Shown in pieces: positions 27,584 through 37,852 of a DNA stretch of 64,000 bases. A model generated the notes under the pieces. That model saw only the letters and a program-made list of their open reading frames with translations. It was not told the origin of the DNA and did no database searches. Source of the DNA: Mixta theicola (GTDB taxonomy: Bacteria > Pseudomonadota > Gammaproteobacteria > Enterobacterales > Enterobacteriaceae); the NCBI RefSeq assembly GCF_002895925.1, contig NZ_NWUO01000001.1:434001-498000 (forward strand). Reading direction: 5' to 3'. Numbering within the stretch: the stretch's first letter is position 1; each line of letters begins with the position of its first letter. The translations under genes were made by a program, and so were the position numbers.

Positions 27584-29152
27584 ATGAGTGATTACAGCAC
27601 CTTTGCCCGCTACGCCTCACGCTTTCCCACGCTTTATCCGACGCGATCCGGGCGGCAGCAGCGCCTGCTGACGGTGGCGGCTGGCCTGCTGCTGGTGGTG
27701 ACGATCGGCTGGATGATGGCGCAGCTGTCGGCGGAGATAAGCGTTACCGGAAACGTTTTTACCACCCGGCTGCTGCTGAGCGGCGCCCTGCTGCTGGCGT
27801 TGGGCTTTGTCTTTATTAACGGGATGCACGATACCGCCAATGCCGTCACTACGGTGATTTATACCGGCACGCTTTCCCCTGGCCGGGCGGTGCTGATTTC
27901 CGCCGGCGCGAATATGCTGGGCGTGCTGTTGGCAAGCGGCGTGGTCGCCTGGGGCGTGATGTCGCTGCTGCCGGCGGAGGGAGTCCTGCAAATCGATACC
28001 CGCCACGGCTATGCGCTGATATATGCCCTGCTGCTGGCGGCGATTAGCTGGAATCTTGCCAGCTGGTATTTTGCTATTCCCTCTTCCTCTTCTCATGCGC
28101 TGCTGGGCGCCATGCTGGGCGTCGGCGGCGCCAGCAGTCTGCTGAACGGCGATCGCGCGCTAACCGGCATCGACTGGCAGCAGGCGGGCTGGGCAGGCTG
28201 GGCGCTGCTGCTGTCGCCGGTGCTGGGTTTTGTCGCCGCTGGCCTGCTGCTGCTGCTAATGAAAACCCTGTTGCCGAATCGCCGGCTCTCTCAGCCTGCC
28301 GACCTGCATCGCCCTCCCCCACTCTGGCTGCGCGGCATGCTGCTGCTGACCAGCAGCGGCGTCTCTTTCGCGCACGGAGCCAACGATGGGCAGAAAGGGA
28401 TGGGATTGATTATGGTGATCCTGCTGATTGCGCTGCCGGGCGGGTTTGCGTTAAATCGCACTTTACCGGAGCGCGATCTGACCCGCTTAACCGTGCTGAC
28501 CGCGCAGGCGCAGGCGCAGCTGCCGCAGCGCAGCAATTCCACGCTGCCGATGGCAGAAAGAGAGCAGCAGGCGGTATTACTCGCATCCGGCAGAGTCACG
28601 GGCAGCCTGCATCAACGGCTGAGCGCGCTAACCCGCTTCGATCGGCTATCAACGAGCGAGGCAATCCGCCTGCGCCTGCAAATGTCGCTGACCAGTAAAA
28701 CCCTGCGTCAGCTGTTAAGCAGCCCGACGCCGCTTACGCACAATGAGCGCTCACTGCTGACGGCGCTGGTCGGGCAGTTAAATCACGCCAGCAGCGTGAT
28801 TCCCTGGTGGGTAAAAATCATGGTGGCGCTGGCGATGGGATTGGGCACCTTAACCGGCTGGCAGCGCATCGCCATTACCATTGGCGAGCGCACCGGTAAA
28901 GCGCCGCTTAGCGCAGCGCAGGGAGCCAGCAGCGAGCTGGTAACCATGACGACCTTAGGCGTGGCGGAACAGTTTGGCCTGCCAGTGTCCACCACCCAGG
29001 TGCTGACCTGCGGCGTCGCAGGCAGCATGGTGGCGAATCGCAGCGCCCTGCTGCGGCGCACGCTAAAGCGCATGGGGCTGGTATGGCTGCTGACGCTGCC
29101 GGTCTGCGCGCTGATGGCCGCGCTGTTTTATACGCTGCTGGTTACGCTATAG
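27584..29152 (+). CDS. PiT-family inorganic phosphate transporter
   Basis: Inner-membrane carrier of 522 residues with about ten to twelve helices. It probably moves phosphate as a neutral metal-phosphate with protons. The two PiT repeats are clear: GFVFINGMHDTANAV near residue 56 and VSFAHGANDGQKGMG near 262. A soluble loop of about 100 residues separates the halves (PQRSNSTLPMAERE). E. coli PitA and PitB are similar in length (499), but the sequence is not close enough to assign either symbol. The ATG at 27584 has only a weak ribosome-binding site. Its 3' end overlaps the MFS gene by 25 bp tail to tail. Confidence 0.88.
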   Translation: MSDYSTFARYASRFPTLYPTRSGRQQRLLTVAAGLLLVVTIGWMMAQLSAEISVTGNVFTTRLLLSGALLLALGFVFINGMHDTANAVTTVIYTGTLSPGRAVLISAGANMLGVLLASGVVAWGVMSLLPAEGVLQIDTRHGYALIYALLLAAISWNLASWYFAIPSSSSHALLGAMLGVGGASSLLNGDRALTGIDWQQAGWAGWALLLSPVLGFVAAGLLLLLMKTLLPNRRLSQPADLHRPPPLWLRGMLLLTSSGVSFAHGANDGQKGMGLIMVILLIALPGGFALNRTLPERDLTRLTVLTAQAQAQLPQRSNSTLPMAEREQQAVLLASGRVTGSLHQRLSALTRFDRLSTSEAIRLRLQMSLTSKTLRQLLSSPTPLTHNERSLLTALVGQLNHASSVIPWWVKIMVALAMGLGTLTGWQRIAITIGERTGKAPLSAAQGASSELVTMTTLGVAEQFGLPVSTTQVLTCGVAGSMVANRSALLRRTLKRMGLVWLLTLPVCALMAALFYTLLVTL

Positions 29153-30330
29153 CGCGTCTTTTGCCACAGGCATAGCGTCAGCAGCATCGCCGCCAGCACT
29201 ACCAGCGCGGCGGCGGGCCAGATGGATGACATCCCGGCGCGGTTAATCAACAGGCCCGCCAGCGGGCCGGTTAATCCTAACGCCAAATCGAGAAACGCAG
29301 AGTAGATGCCCAGCGCGGCACCCTGGTTTGGCACTTCAACCTGTTTAACCGCCTCCACGCCCAGCGCCGGAAACACCAGCGAAAAACCGGCTCCGGTGCA
29401 AAAAGCGCCAACATCGACCAGCCAGGCGCTATCCGCCTGCCAGATCAGCAGCAGTCCGGCACATTCCAGCGCAAACGAGCAGGCCGAAACCGGCAGCCCG
29501 CCGTAGCGGGTGATGGTGCGGCTAAAGCTCAGACGCATCAGGACAAAACCAATGCTGAACAGGCTGAGCGCAAAGGCCGCGCCCTGCCACTGGCGGCTGG
29601 CGAAATAAAGCGTAATAAAGGTGGCGATGGTTCCGAAACCGATGGTTCCCAGCCCCAGTCCCAGCCCGTAGGCCCAGACTTTAGAGACCACGCGATGAAA
29701 TGCAATGCGTGCGCCGACGGCTACGCTGACGGCTGGCTTGCGGCTGGCCAGTAACAGCCCAACGACGCTCATTATCGTGACCAGCGCCGCGAAGCCGTGG
29801 ATGCCCATCAGCGCATTCAGCGCGACCCCGGTCGGCGCACCCAGCGCCATAGCCAGATAGGTTGCCACGCCGTTCCACGAGATCACCCGCGCCGTCTGCG
29901 TGCTGCCAACGATTTTCATGCCCCACAGCGTGGCGCCGGTGCTGCTGAAGCTCTCGCCAACGCCGAGGAAAACACGCCCGGCCGCCAGTAGCGCCAGGCT
30001 TAGCGCGGGCGTCGCGGTCGTCAGGCCAGCCAGCATGGTCAGGACGCCGCTCAGCCCGCAGCAGCTCATGCCCAGCATTACCACTTTTTTGGGGCCGAAG
30101 GCGTCGGCCAGCCGCCCGGACTGGGGACGGCTGACCAGCGTGGCGAAATACTGCACGCTAATAATCAGCCCGGCCATCAACGAGCTGTAGCCCAGCTGGT
30201 TATGGACAAAGCCGGGCAGCACCGCCAGCGGCAGACCAACCGAGAGATAACAAAAGAAGGTGAAAATGATAACGGAAAGAATCCGCCGATTAAGCTGGGC
30301 GTTGGTTAAAACGGGAGTCGTCGAGGCCAT
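29128..30330 (-). CDS. MFS transporter, YhhS/YfcJ family
   Basis: 400-residue major facilitator protein with 12 predicted helices. It shows the family's SVGLPLAVLPGFVH in TM1, RPQSGRLADAFGPKK in the TM2-3 loop, GVGESFSSTGATLWG and a TGAGFSLVFPALGVEAVK segment. Similar E. coli proteins are YhhS and YfcJ; YhhS has been linked to arabinose or glyphosate export, but the substrate here is unknown. Start is uncertain: ATG codons at 30336 and 30330 are in frame and neither has a purine-rich leader. Confidence 0.85.
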   Translation of the reverse strand: MASTTPVLTNAQLNRRILSVIIFTFFCYLSVGLPLAVLPGFVHNQLGYSSLMAGLIISVQYFATLVSRPQSGRLADAFGPKKVVMLGMSCCGLSGVLTMLAGLTTATPALSLALLAAGRVFLGVGESFSSTGATLWGMKIVGSTQTARVISWNGVATYLAMALGAPTGVALNALMGIHGFAALVTIMSVVGLLLASRKPAVSVAVGARIAFHRVVSKVWAYGLGLGLGTIGFGTIATFITLYFASRQWQGAAFALSLFSIGFVLMRLSFSRTITRYGGLPVSACSFALECAGLLLIWQADSAWLVDVGAFCTGAGFSLVFPALGVEAVKQVEVPNQGAALGIYSAFLDLALGLTGPLAGLLINRAGMSSIWPAAALVVLAAMLLTLCLWQKTRYSVTSSV

Positions 30331-30409
30331 TAGCATTCAAAAGAGAGAGAAGAGATATGAAAGCATCATACGCCAGCCCTGCCGGTGCAGGGCTATTATT
30401 ATCATTATG

Positions 30410-31363
30410 TTACAAAACATCGGCCAGCCGACACTGGCTGTCGATCGCCGCCGCGATCTCCACGGAGTTTTTTAGCGTGCGAACGGTGGTAAACAGCGTA
30501 TCCGCCTGCGGATACGCCTTGCGCAGATAACCAAGCCACTGTTTGATGCGCGCAACGTGGTACATGCCGGTATCGCCCTGCTTTTCCAGCCGGGTGTAGC
30601 GATGCAGCAGCGCCATGACCTGCGGCCAGGGCATCGGCGGCGCATTCTCTTTGATTACCCGGCTCAGGTTAGGAACATTAAGTGCACCACGGCCAATCAT
30701 CACCGCATCGCAGCCGGTTGCCGCCATGCAAGCCTGGGCGCTTTGCCAGTCCCAGATCTCCCCGTTGGCGATCACCGGAATCGACAAACGCTGACGGATT
30801 TCACCAATCGCCTGCCAGTTAATCGCCTCGGCGCGATAGCCCTCTTCTTTGGTGCGGCCATGCACCACCAGTTCGCTGGCGCCCGCCTGCTGTACCGCAT
30901 CGGCAATTTCAAAACGCCGCGCGCCGGAATCCCAGCCAAGACGCACCTTCACCGTTACCGGCAGATTATCGGGCACCGCTTCGCGCATCGCTTTGGCCGC
31001 GCGATAGATAAGCTCCGGATCTTTCAGCAGCGTGGCGCCGCCGCCGCTGCCGTTAACCAGCTTCGACGGGCAGCCGCAGTTAAGATCGACGCCCCATGAA
31101 CCCAGCTCCACCGCGCGCGCCGCGTTCTCCGCCAGCCACTGCGGATGCTGTCCCAGCAGCTGCACCCTGACTAAAGTACCGGAGGAGGTACGGCTCTGGT
31201 GCCGTAGCTCCGGGCAGAGACGCAGGAAAGATTTTACCGGCAGCAGCTGATCCACCACGCGTAAAAATTCGGTGATGCAAAGATCGTAATCATTCACTGA
31301 GGTCAGCAATTCGCGTACCAGAGAATCCAGTACGCCTTCCATCGGCGCCAGTAACACCCGCAT
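30410..31363 (-). CDS. dusC: tRNA-dihydrouridine(16) synthase DusC
   Basis: FMN/NADPH enzyme reducing uridine to dihydrouridine at tRNA position 16. 317 residues, matching E. coli DusC (315). The TIM barrel starts [20 protein letters not shown]; the catalytic Cys is in [18 protein letters not shown] near residue 98; the FMN phosphate loop is IANGEIWDW and [12 protein letters not shown]. It is the last gene of the block that matches the E. coli 48-minute region. Confidence 0.95.
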   Translation of the reverse strand: MRVLLAPMEGVLDSLVRELLTSVNDYDLCITEFLRVVDQLLPVKSFLRLCPELRHQSRTSSGTLVRVQLLGQHPQWLAENAARAVELGSWGVDLNCGCPSKLVNGSGGGATLLKDPELIYRAAKAMREAVPDNLPVTVKVRLGWDSGARRFEIADAVQQAGASELVVHGRTKEEGYRAEAINWQAIGEIRQRLSIPVIANGEIWDWQSAQACMAATGCDAVMIGRGALNVPNLSRVIKENAPPMPWPQVMALLHRYTRLEKQGDTGMYHVARIKQWLGYLRKAYPQADTLFTTVRTLKNSVEIAAAIDSQCRLADVL

Positions 31364-31534
31364 GACAGATACCTTTGAAAAAATTGACGCGCAAGTTTAC
31401 GCCTTTTGCGTAAAGGTGAAAATCACCTGAGCAGGCGTTTATTGCAGAAGCGGATAGAAAATAAGGGAGGTAACAGGGCGCCGATCGGCAAACTGACGGC
31501 TACCGCTGGGGTAGCCGTCTTCAGCAAGGCGGAA

Positions 31535-33106
31535 TTAACGGTTGCCGGAAGGCTTATCGCTGCGCGCATGCGCCGGACGCTGGCCGGAGGTGCGGCGCGG
31601 CTGGTTGCCATCGCCGGAAATACGGCGCGGATGGCTGCTGTCGCCGGAAGTACGACGCGGCTGATTGCCATCGCCGGAAATACGGCGCGGATGGCTGCTG
31701 TCGCCGGAAGCGCGGCGCGGCTGATTGCCGTCACGCTCACTGGAGGCACGACGCGGCTGATTGCCATCACGCTCACCGGAGGCGCGGCGCGGCTGATTGC
31801 CGTCACGCTCGCCGGAGGCACGACGCGGCTGGCGATCGGCTGAGGCGGATTGACGCTGGCCTGAAGGCTGACGATCGCCGCCCTGAGCGCGACCGCCCTG
31901 GCTACGTCCACCGCCGCCACCGCCACGCTGCTGGCGACCATTCAGGATCGGCTCCGCTTTAATGCTCGGATCCGGCTCAAAGCCCGGCTGCGCCATGCGC
32001 GGGATTTCACGTTTCAGCAGACGTTCAATATCACGCAGCAGCTTATGCTCATCAACGCAGACCAGCGAAATCGCTTCGCCGGTTGCGGCGGCACGGCCGG
32101 TACGACCGATACGGTGCACATAATCTTCCGGCACGTTCGGCAGCTCATAGTTAACCACGTGCGGCAGTTCTTCAATATCCAGACCGCGCGCGGCAATATC
32201 GGTCGCCACCAGCACGCGAATTTGGCCGCCTTTAAAGTCGCTCAGCGCACGCGTACGCGCGCCCTGGCTTTTATTACCGTGGATCGCGGCGGCGGTGATG
32301 CCATCTTTATTCAGCTGCTCGGCTAAATGGTTGGCGCCATGCTTGGTGCGGGTAAATACCAGCACCTGCTGCCAGTTGCCCTGGCCGATCATCAGCGACA
32401 GCAGTTCCCGCTTGCGCTTCTTATCAACAAAATGCACATGCTGGGTAATCTGTTCAGAGGCGGTGTTGCGACGCGCCACTTCAACCTGGCTGGGGTTATC
32501 CAGCAGCTTCTCCGCCAGAGATTTAATCTCATCGGAGAAGGTGGCGGAAAACAGCAGGTTCTGACGTTTCGCCGGCAGGCGCGCCAGCACGCGACGAATA
32601 TCATGGATAAAGCCCATATCAAGCATACGGTCCGCTTCATCCAGCACCAGGATTTCTACCTGTGACAGATCGACCGCATTTTGCTGCGCCAGATCGAGCA
32701 GACGGCCCGGCGTTGCCACCAGCACATCCACGCCGCCGCGCAGTTTCATCATCTGCGGGTTAATGCTGACGCCGCCGAACACCACCAGCGAGCGCAGGTT
32801 GAGGTATTTACTGTAGTCATGGACGTTTTCGCCCACCTGCGCCGCCAGTTCACGCGTCGGGGTGAGAATTAATGCGCGTACCGGACGACGGCTTTTCGCC
32901 GTCAGCGGCTTCGCGCTCAGGCGCTGCAGGATGGGCAGCGTAAAGCCTGCCGTCTTGCCGGTGCCGGTTTGGGCGCTGGCCATCAGGTCGCGGCCTGCCA
33001 GTACCACCGGGATAGCCTGGCGCTGTACCGGGGTAGGCTCACGATAGCCTTGCTCGGCAACGGCACGCAAAATATCGGCGTTCAGGCCGAGAGAATCAAA
33101 GGACAT
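31535..33106 (-). CDS. rhlE: DEAD-box RNA helicase RhlE
   Basis: ATP-dependent RNA helicase acting in ribosome maturation and RNA turnover. 523 residues against about 454 in E. coli. Motifs in order: Q-motif [14 protein letters not shown] (residue 20), Walker A AQTGTGKT (45), PTRELA (87), DEAD as VLDEADRML (155), SAT (188), and the motif [11 protein letters not shown] (335). After the helicase core (about residue 390) comes a Gly/Arg/Ser-rich RNA-binding tail with tandem QPRRxSG repeats that explains the extra length. The 5' leader is about 130 bp. Confidence 0.95.
   Translation of the reverse strand: MSFDSLGLNADILRAVAEQGYREPTPVQRQAIPVVLAGRDLMASAQTGTGKTAGFTLPILQRLSAKPLTAKSRRPVRALILTPTRELAAQVGENVHDYSKYLNLRSLVVFGGVSINPQMMKLRGGVDVLVATPGRLLDLAQQNAVDLSQVEILVLDEADRMLDMGFIHDIRRVLARLPAKRQNLLFSATFSDEIKSLAEKLLDNPSQVEVARRNTASEQITQHVHFVDKKRKRELLSLMIGQGNWQQVLVFTRTKHGANHLAEQLNKDGITAAAIHGNKSQGARTRALSDFKGGQIRVLVATDIAARGLDIEELPHVVNYELPNVPEDYVHRIGRTGRAAATGEAISLVCVDEHKLLRDIERLLKREIPRMAQPGFEPDPSIKAEPILNGRQQRGGGGGGRSQGGRAQGGDRQPSGQRQSASADRQPRRASGERDGNQPRRASGERDGNQPRRASSERDGNQPRRASGDSSHPRRISGDGNQPRRTSGDSSHPRRISGDGNQPRRTSGQRPAHARSDKPSGNR
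31604..31831 (-). repeat. Tandem repeats encoding the RhlE C-terminal tail
   Basis: Residues about 426-501 consist of three 12-codon units ([12 protein letters not shown]) followed by 10-codon units alternating QPRRxSGDSS and [10 protein letters not shown]. At DNA level the latter form two 60-bp repeats. All lengths are multiples of three, so copy-number change would keep frame. The basic, Gly-rich repeats probably bind RNA. Confidence 0.85.
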
Positions 33107-33293
33107 AGGGGTTCAACTCCGGTTCCGCCCTGACCGTCGTTAACGGTGCAGTTTCCAGGGGGGAGATCATGACGCTTGTTGAGCAAGCGGTTGAAAGGGC
33201 ACAAACTACGGTGCGTAATGAGATCAGTGTAACAGTTTATGCGTCGTGGGGATAGCGGCGCACCGCTGTCGCGTTAAAAAGCGCGCGGCGGCA

Positions 33294-33323
33294 GAAAAAA
33301 CCAGGGCCGCACGATGCGGCCCT
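33294..33323 (-). terminator. Terminator of ybhQ
   Basis: Minus strand: AGGGCCGCA, 3-nt loop, TGCGGCCCT, GG, then six T residues. It lies 20 bp beyond the ybhQ stop and separates it from rhlE. Confidence 0.88.
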
Positions 33324-33344
33324 GACGCTGGCGGAATAAAAAGA

Positions 33345-33737
33345 TTAGCTGCGTTTCTTTTCGATATGCGGCGACGGCTCTTTTGCCAACAGCGAAACCA
33401 GCGCCGGTCCGGCCAGCATTATCAGACCAAGGCAGGCCAGCAGCAGGTTGTTATGCAGAATGTGCGAGACTAAAAACAGCAGCAGCATCGCCGCGCCGAA
33501 ATAGTAGGTGGTGGTCATCTCTTCTAAAAAATCACCGGTACGCCGCAAACGCGGAATACGCTGCGTCAGCAGCATAGCAATAAACACCGCAGCATAGGCG
33601 GCAACCAGTACGCTACTCACCTCAACCAACGCCCGTTCCCGCCAGCCCCAAACCAGAGCGACAAGCATCAACAGATGCAAAGAAATGTGCAGACAGGGTT
33701 GGCCAGTGGCAATCTGTATACGGTTAAACCATTTCAT
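33345..33737 (-). CDS. ybhQ: Inner membrane protein YbhQ
   Basis: 130-residue membrane protein with about four helices; starts MKWFNRIQIATGQPCLHISLHLL and contains FLEEMTTTYYFGAAMLLLFL and LAGPALVSLLAK, both matching E. coli YbhQ (136 residues). Function unknown. The ATG at 33737 follows AGAAGAG; a longer in-frame reading to 33866 has no homology and is rejected. It is divergent from ybhP, as in E. coli. Confidence 0.9.
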   Translation of the reverse strand: MKWFNRIQIATGQPCLHISLHLLMLVALVWGWRERALVEVSSVLVAAYAAVFIAMLLTQRIPRLRRTGDFLEEMTTTYYFGAAMLLLFLVSHILHNNLLLACLGLIMLAGPALVSLLAKEPSPHIEKKRS

Positions 33738-33914
33738 TCTCTTCTCCTGACCGCGTTTGAAGGCGATCCAAGTTGTCGGCAAAGCCGACGACGAATGTCC
33801 ATAATGTAACGTAGTTTTCGGACGATGCCGCAAAACGCAGCGGAAGTCAGCGCCCTTTTGTGACAAAGACTACACTTTATCGGAAATCAAAATCAAAAGG
33901 AGAGCGCCCCCAGT

Positions 33915-34676
33915 ATGTCACAAAAAGCGCAAGGATTTTCCTTTAAAGTCCTGACAATTAATACACATAAGGGTTTCACCAGTTTTAACCGGCGCTTTAT
34001 TTTACCGGAGCTGCGCGAAGCGGTGCGTGCGACCTCCGCCGATATTGTTTTTTTACAGGAGGTCATGGGGACGCACGCGACTCATCCGCTGCAGGTGGAA
34101 AACTGGCCGGACACCCCGCACTATGAGTTTCTCGCCGATACCATGTGGAACGATTACGCTTACGGGCGCAACGCGGTCTATCCTGAAGGACATCACGGTA
34201 ACGCAATACTTTCCCGTTTCCCGATCCTGGAGTATGAGAACCGCGATATTTCGGTGGCGGGCACGGAGAAGCGTGGCGTGCTGCACTGTCATTTACAGCT
34301 TCCCGATCGCGACCAGACGCTGCACGTGATGTGCGTTCATCTCGGCCTGCGCGATGCGCATCGTCAGGCGCAAATGCAGATGATGTGCGAGATGATCGCC
34401 GCCCTGCCCCCCGATGCACCGCTGGTGGTGGCGGGCGATTTTAACGACTGGCAAATTCGCGCTAATGAAATGCTGAAGCGCTGCGCCAACCTTGATGAAG
34501 TGTTTAGCCGTAAGCATGGACGTCCGGCACGCACTTTTCCGGCGCGTTTTCCGCTGTTACGTCTCGATCGTATTTACGTGCGTAACGCCGGAACCAGCCA
34601 CCCCTGGGCATTACCCATGCGGCCCTGGTCTCACCTTTCCGATCATGCGCCGCTGGCCGTGGAGATTCACTTATGA
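33915..34676 (+). CDS. ybhP: Endonuclease/exonuclease/phosphatase family protein YbhP
   Basis: 253-residue metal-dependent phosphoesterase-fold protein. Conserved features: LTINTHKG (residue 13), the metal-binding Glu in [10 protein letters not shown] (44-53), [11 protein letters not shown] (near 140), VVAGDFNDW (near 172), and the C-terminal SDHAPLAVE with the catalytic Asp-His. In E. coli it is the first gene of ybhP-clsB-ybhN and assists cardiolipin synthesis context without a defined reaction. Its stop overlaps the clsB start by 4 nt. Confidence 0.9.
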   Translation: MSQKAQGFSFKVLTINTHKGFTSFNRRFILPELREAVRATSADIVFLQEVMGTHATHPLQVENWPDTPHYEFLADTMWNDYAYGRNAVYPEGHHGNAILSRFPILEYENRDISVAGTEKRGVLHCHLQLPDRDQTLHVMCVHLGLRDAHRQAQMQMMCEMIAALPPDAPLVVAGDFNDWQIRANEMLKRCANLDEVFSRKHGRPARTFPARFPLLRLDRIYVRNAGTSHPWALPMRPWSHLSDHAPLAVEIHL

Positions 34677-35917
34677 CGATGAGCTGGCGCGATGGTAACC
34701 GTATCCAGCTATTGGAAAACGGTGAACAGTTTTTTCCGCGCGTATTTGGCGCGATCCGGCGCGCGCAGCAGAGCGTGCTGCTGGAAACCTTTATTCTGTT
34801 TGAGGATAACGTTGGAAAGGCGCTGCATCGCGAACTGCTGGCGGCCACCCAGCGCGGCGTGAAAATCGAGATAATGGTGGATGGCTACGGCTCGCCCGAT
34901 CTGTCGGATGAGTTTGTTTCCAGCCTGACCTCCGCTGGCGTGCGCTTTCTCTATTACGATCCGCGTCCGCTGGTGATGGGCATGCGCACCAATCTCTTTC
35001 GTCGGCTGCACCGTAAAATCGTGGTGGTCGATGGCGTTATCGCCTTTGTCGGCGGCATTAACTTTTCGATTGAACACAACTCCGACTTCGGCCCGCAGGC
35101 CAAGCAGGACTATGCCGTTGAGGTTAAAGGGCCGATCGTTGACGATATTGGCGCTTTTGTGCTGGAGGCTTTCGGCAGCGAGGCGAATACGCGCCGCTGG
35201 TGGGGACACCGCTCTCATCGTCCGGCGCGCAACCAGAAGCCGGGCGATGCGCAGGCGCTATTCGTTTTTCGCGATAATGATGAACACAGCGATGATATTG
35301 AACAGCACTATATGGAGATGCTGAGCAACGCGAAACAGGATGTGATTATCGCCAATGCCTACTTTTTCCCCGGCTATCGCCTGCTGCGCGAAATGAAAAA
35401 TGCCGCCCAGCGCGGCGTGCGCGTGCGTCTGATCGTACAGGGCGAACCCGATATGCCGATTGTCAAAGTTGGCGCGGAGCTGCTGTATAACTACCTGGTG
35501 GAAGGCGGCGTGGAGGTGTACGAATATACCCGCCGTCCGCTGCACGGTAAGGTGGCGGTACAGGATCGGCAATGGGCCACGGTCGGCTCCAGCAATCTCG
35601 ATCCGCTTAGCCTGTCGCTTAACCTGGAGGCTAACCTGATTATTCACGATCGACAGTTTAATCAGACGCTGCGCGATAATCTGGAGCGGCTGTTACAGCA
35701 AGACTGCGTGCGCGTGCAGGAAGAGAAACTGCCGAAGCGCACCTGGCTGCAGCTGACTAAAAGCGTCATCGTGTTCCACTTCCTGCGCCATTTCCCCGCT
35801 ATCGCCGGCTGGTTGCCCGCCCATACGCCTAAAGTAAAGCAGGTGCCGCCGCCGGTTCAGCCGGAACTGGAAACCCAGGATCGCGTTGATAGCGATAAAC
35901 AAGGAGTGAAACCCTGA
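34673..35917 (+). CDS. clsB: Cardiolipin synthase B
   Basis: Phospholipase-D superfamily enzyme making cardiolipin at the inner membrane (E. coli YbhO). 414 residues, same length class as E. coli ClsB (413). Two HKD motifs: [12 protein letters not shown] with His113, Lys115, Asp120, and [11 protein letters not shown] near residue 290. No N-terminal membrane helices, unlike ClsA. Coupled by overlap to ybhP upstream and to ybhN downstream (TGATG). Confidence 0.95.
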   Translation: MTMSWRDGNRIQLLENGEQFFPRVFGAIRRAQQSVLLETFILFEDNVGKALHRELLAATQRGVKIEIMVDGYGSPDLSDEFVSSLTSAGVRFLYYDPRPLVMGMRTNLFRRLHRKIVVVDGVIAFVGGINFSIEHNSDFGPQAKQDYAVEVKGPIVDDIGAFVLEAFGSEANTRRWWGHRSHRPARNQKPGDAQALFVFRDNDEHSDDIEQHYMEMLSNAKQDVIIANAYFFPGYRLLREMKNAAQRGVRVRLIVQGEPDMPIVKVGAELLYNYLVEGGVEVYEYTRRPLHGKVAVQDRQWATVGSSNLDPLSLSLNLEANLIIHDRQFNQTLRDNLERLLQQDCVRVQEEKLPKRTWLQLTKSVIVFHFLRHFPAIAGWLPAHTPKVKQVPPPVQPELETQDRVDSDKQGVKP

Positions 35918-36972
35918 TGTCAAAAGCCCATCCAAATTGGAAACTGGCCAAAAAGATCCTCACCTGGCTGTTCTTTATTGCGGTTGTTGTGCTGCTGGTA
36001 ATCTATGCCCGCAAAGTAAACTGGGAAGAAGTCTGGAAGGTCATCGTTAACTATAACCGCGTAGCGATTCTCAGCGCGGTGGGGCTGGTGATCCTGAGCT
36101 ATCTCGCCTATGGCGGCTACGACCTGATTGGCCGCGCCTACTGCGGTCATAAGCTGGCCAAACGTCAGGTGATGCTGGTTTCGTTTATCTGTTATGCCTT
36201 TAACCTGACGCTTAGCACCTGGGTTGGCGGCGTGGCAATGCGTTACCGGCTTTACTCACGGCTGGGGCTAAGCGGCAGCACTATCACCCGCATTTTCTCC
36301 CTGAGTATCGCCACTAACTGGCTCGGTTATATCCTGCTGGCGGGCATTATTTTTACCGCCGGTATGGTGCCGGTGCCGCCCGGTTGGTTTATTGGCGAAG
36401 GGACGCTGCGGCTGATTGGCGGCATTCTGGCGCTGCTGGTTATTGCCTATCTGGCCGCCTGCGCCTTTTCCAAACGGCGTCGCTGGACGATTAAAGGCCA
36501 GAAGCTGGCGCTGCCTTCGCTGCGTATGGCGCTGTTCCAGTTTGCTATCTCCAGCGCCAACTGGATGGTAATGGGCACCATTATCTGGCTGCTGCTGGGA
36601 CAGGAAGTAAACTATCCGGTGGTGCTGGGCGTGCTGCTGATCAGCAGTATCGCCGGGGTAATCATCCATATCCCGGCCGGTATCGGCGTGCTGGAAGCGG
36701 TGTTTTTGGCGCTGCTGCGCGGCGAGCACGCCGGTCACGGGCAGATTATCGCCGCCCTGCTCGCCTATCGGATGCTCTACTTTATCCTGCCGCTGCTGCT
36801 GGCGCTGGTGCTTTATCTGTGGCTGGAAAGCCGGGCGAAGCATCTGCGCGTGAAAAACGAGCGTAAAATGCAGCAGGAAGCGCACGGCAAATCGACGGAG
36901 CAGGACAGGCACCAGGCTAAACGGCACGAGACGGACGATGGGCTAAATCAGCACAGTAAACTTGTCCAGTAA
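35917..36972 (+). CDS. ybhN: UPF0104 family membrane protein YbhN
   Basis: 351-residue inner-membrane protein of the lysylphosphatidylglycerol-synthase transmembrane family, with about eight helices, including STWVGGVAMRYRLYSRLGLS and IPAGIGVLEAVFLALLRG. E. coli YbhN has 318 residues; the C-terminal 35 residues here are a charged extension (HGKSTEQDRHQAKRHETDDG). The start overlaps the clsB stop by 1 nt. Linked in E. coli to cardiolipin metabolism by operon position only. Confidence 0.9.
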   Translation: MSKAHPNWKLAKKILTWLFFIAVVVLLVIYARKVNWEEVWKVIVNYNRVAILSAVGLVILSYLAYGGYDLIGRAYCGHKLAKRQVMLVSFICYAFNLTLSTWVGGVAMRYRLYSRLGLSGSTITRIFSLSIATNWLGYILLAGIIFTAGMVPVPPGWFIGEGTLRLIGGILALLVIAYLAACAFSKRRRWTIKGQKLALPSLRMALFQFAISSANWMVMGTIIWLLLGQEVNYPVVLGVLLISSIAGVIIHIPAGIGVLEAVFLALLRGEHAGHGQIIAALLAYRMLYFILPLLLALVLYLWLESRAKHLRVKNERKMQQEAHGKSTEQDRHQAKRHETDDGLNQHSKLVQ

Positions 36973-36976
36973 CGGT

Positions 36977-36999
36977 AAAACCCGGCAGCGCACGCCGGG
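36977..36999 (-). terminator. Terminator of the chb operon
   Basis: Minus strand: CCCGGC, 7-nt loop, GCCGGG, then TTTTAC. It lies 45 bp past chbG, between convergent ybhN and chbG. The stem could also slow ybhN transcripts on the plus strand. Confidence 0.6.
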
Positions 37000-37044
37000 C
37001 TGCCGCTTACCTGAGCGTCGGTCTCTGCATGTTAAAACCACGCC

Positions 37045-37806
37045 TTATACATCCCCATAGGTCCGCAGCCGATACCCTCGTTCGGCGATGGCATATTTCA
37101 ACGACGGGGAAGTGAGCACGTCGAGCTCATCCAGCCGGGGCCAGCAATAGTCGCTGGTAAGAAGCGTACGATCGATAAAGGCGGGATGACACATCACTTC
37201 AAGGGATTGCACGTCACGCGCCAGCGCGCGATCCAGTATCTCCAGGAATAAGGATTGCGTAATGGCCTCGCCGTAAAAATCACTGGCGAAATGTTGCGTA
37301 CTTTTTGCGCCGTGCAGCGCAATCCCGTGCGTTTTTATCTCCTGGCGATCGATACGTATCGCCATGCCCTTCTCTTTAGCGAAAGCTTCGACGATGGGGA
37401 AAATTTGCGGGATCATATGGACATGATGATGACTGTCGATATGCGTTGGCGCACGGCCAAACAGTTTAATGAAGCGGGCAAACTGGCAGGCCAGCTCCTG
37501 CTGAATCTCTTCCAGCGGCAAGGTATCCGCCTGCGCCCTTTGCCAAATCCCTTTATCCAGCTCGCCCTGGCCGTTGACCAGATTCGGCATAGCTGAAAGC
37601 GGCTTTCCCAGCGTTAATACAAAGTGCATGCCCACGGCCAGCCTGGGATGAGCCTTGCTCAGGGCCGCGGCGTGTTCTGCGCCCGCCGCGTTCATCATGG
37701 CGGTAGTGGATGTCACTACGCCGTGGCTAAATGCCTCGATAATGCCGTAATTTTGCGCCCGGCAGAGGCCAAAATCATCGGCATTCACAATTAATAATTT
37801 ATCCAT
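37045..37806 (-). CDS. chbG: Chitooligosaccharide deacetylase ChbG
   Basis: YdjC-family cytosolic deacetylase that removes one acetyl group from phosphorylated chitobiose or chitotriose, producing the inducer form for ChbR. 253 residues (E. coli 252). Metal-binding Asp/His residues are in [10 protein letters not shown] (residues 6-15), [13 protein letters not shown] (near 121) and MCHPAF (near 206). Last gene of chbBCARFG, 46 bp after chbF. Confidence 0.94.
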   Translation of the reverse strand: MDKLLIVNADDFGLCRAQNYGIIEAFSHGVVTSTTAMMNAAGAEHAAALSKAHPRLAVGMHFVLTLGKPLSAMPNLVNGQGELDKGIWQRAQADTLPLEEIQQELACQFARFIKLFGRAPTHIDSHHHVHMIPQIFPIVEAFAKEKGMAIRIDRQEIKTHGIALHGAKSTQHFASDFYGEAITQSLFLEILDRALARDVQSLEVMCHPAFIDRTLLTSDYCWPRLDELDVLTSPSLKYAIAERGYRLRTYGDV

Positions 37807-37852
37807 AAGCGCCTCCTGAAACGCCTTCCCTGGAGAAGGCGGCGGTGTTGGG

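Noticed and set aside
26688-31831. Regular short repeats that could suggest a CRISPR array
   Set aside because: The repeats in both the transpeptidase and rhlE tails are contiguous, in frame and without unique spacers; no cas genes are present.
31406-31843. A 145-codon plus-strand frame antisense to the rhlE tail
   Set aside because: It is an artefact of the repeat sequence; its translation is a simple iteration (TGGxxRLIA) and the true frame on the other strand is RhlE.
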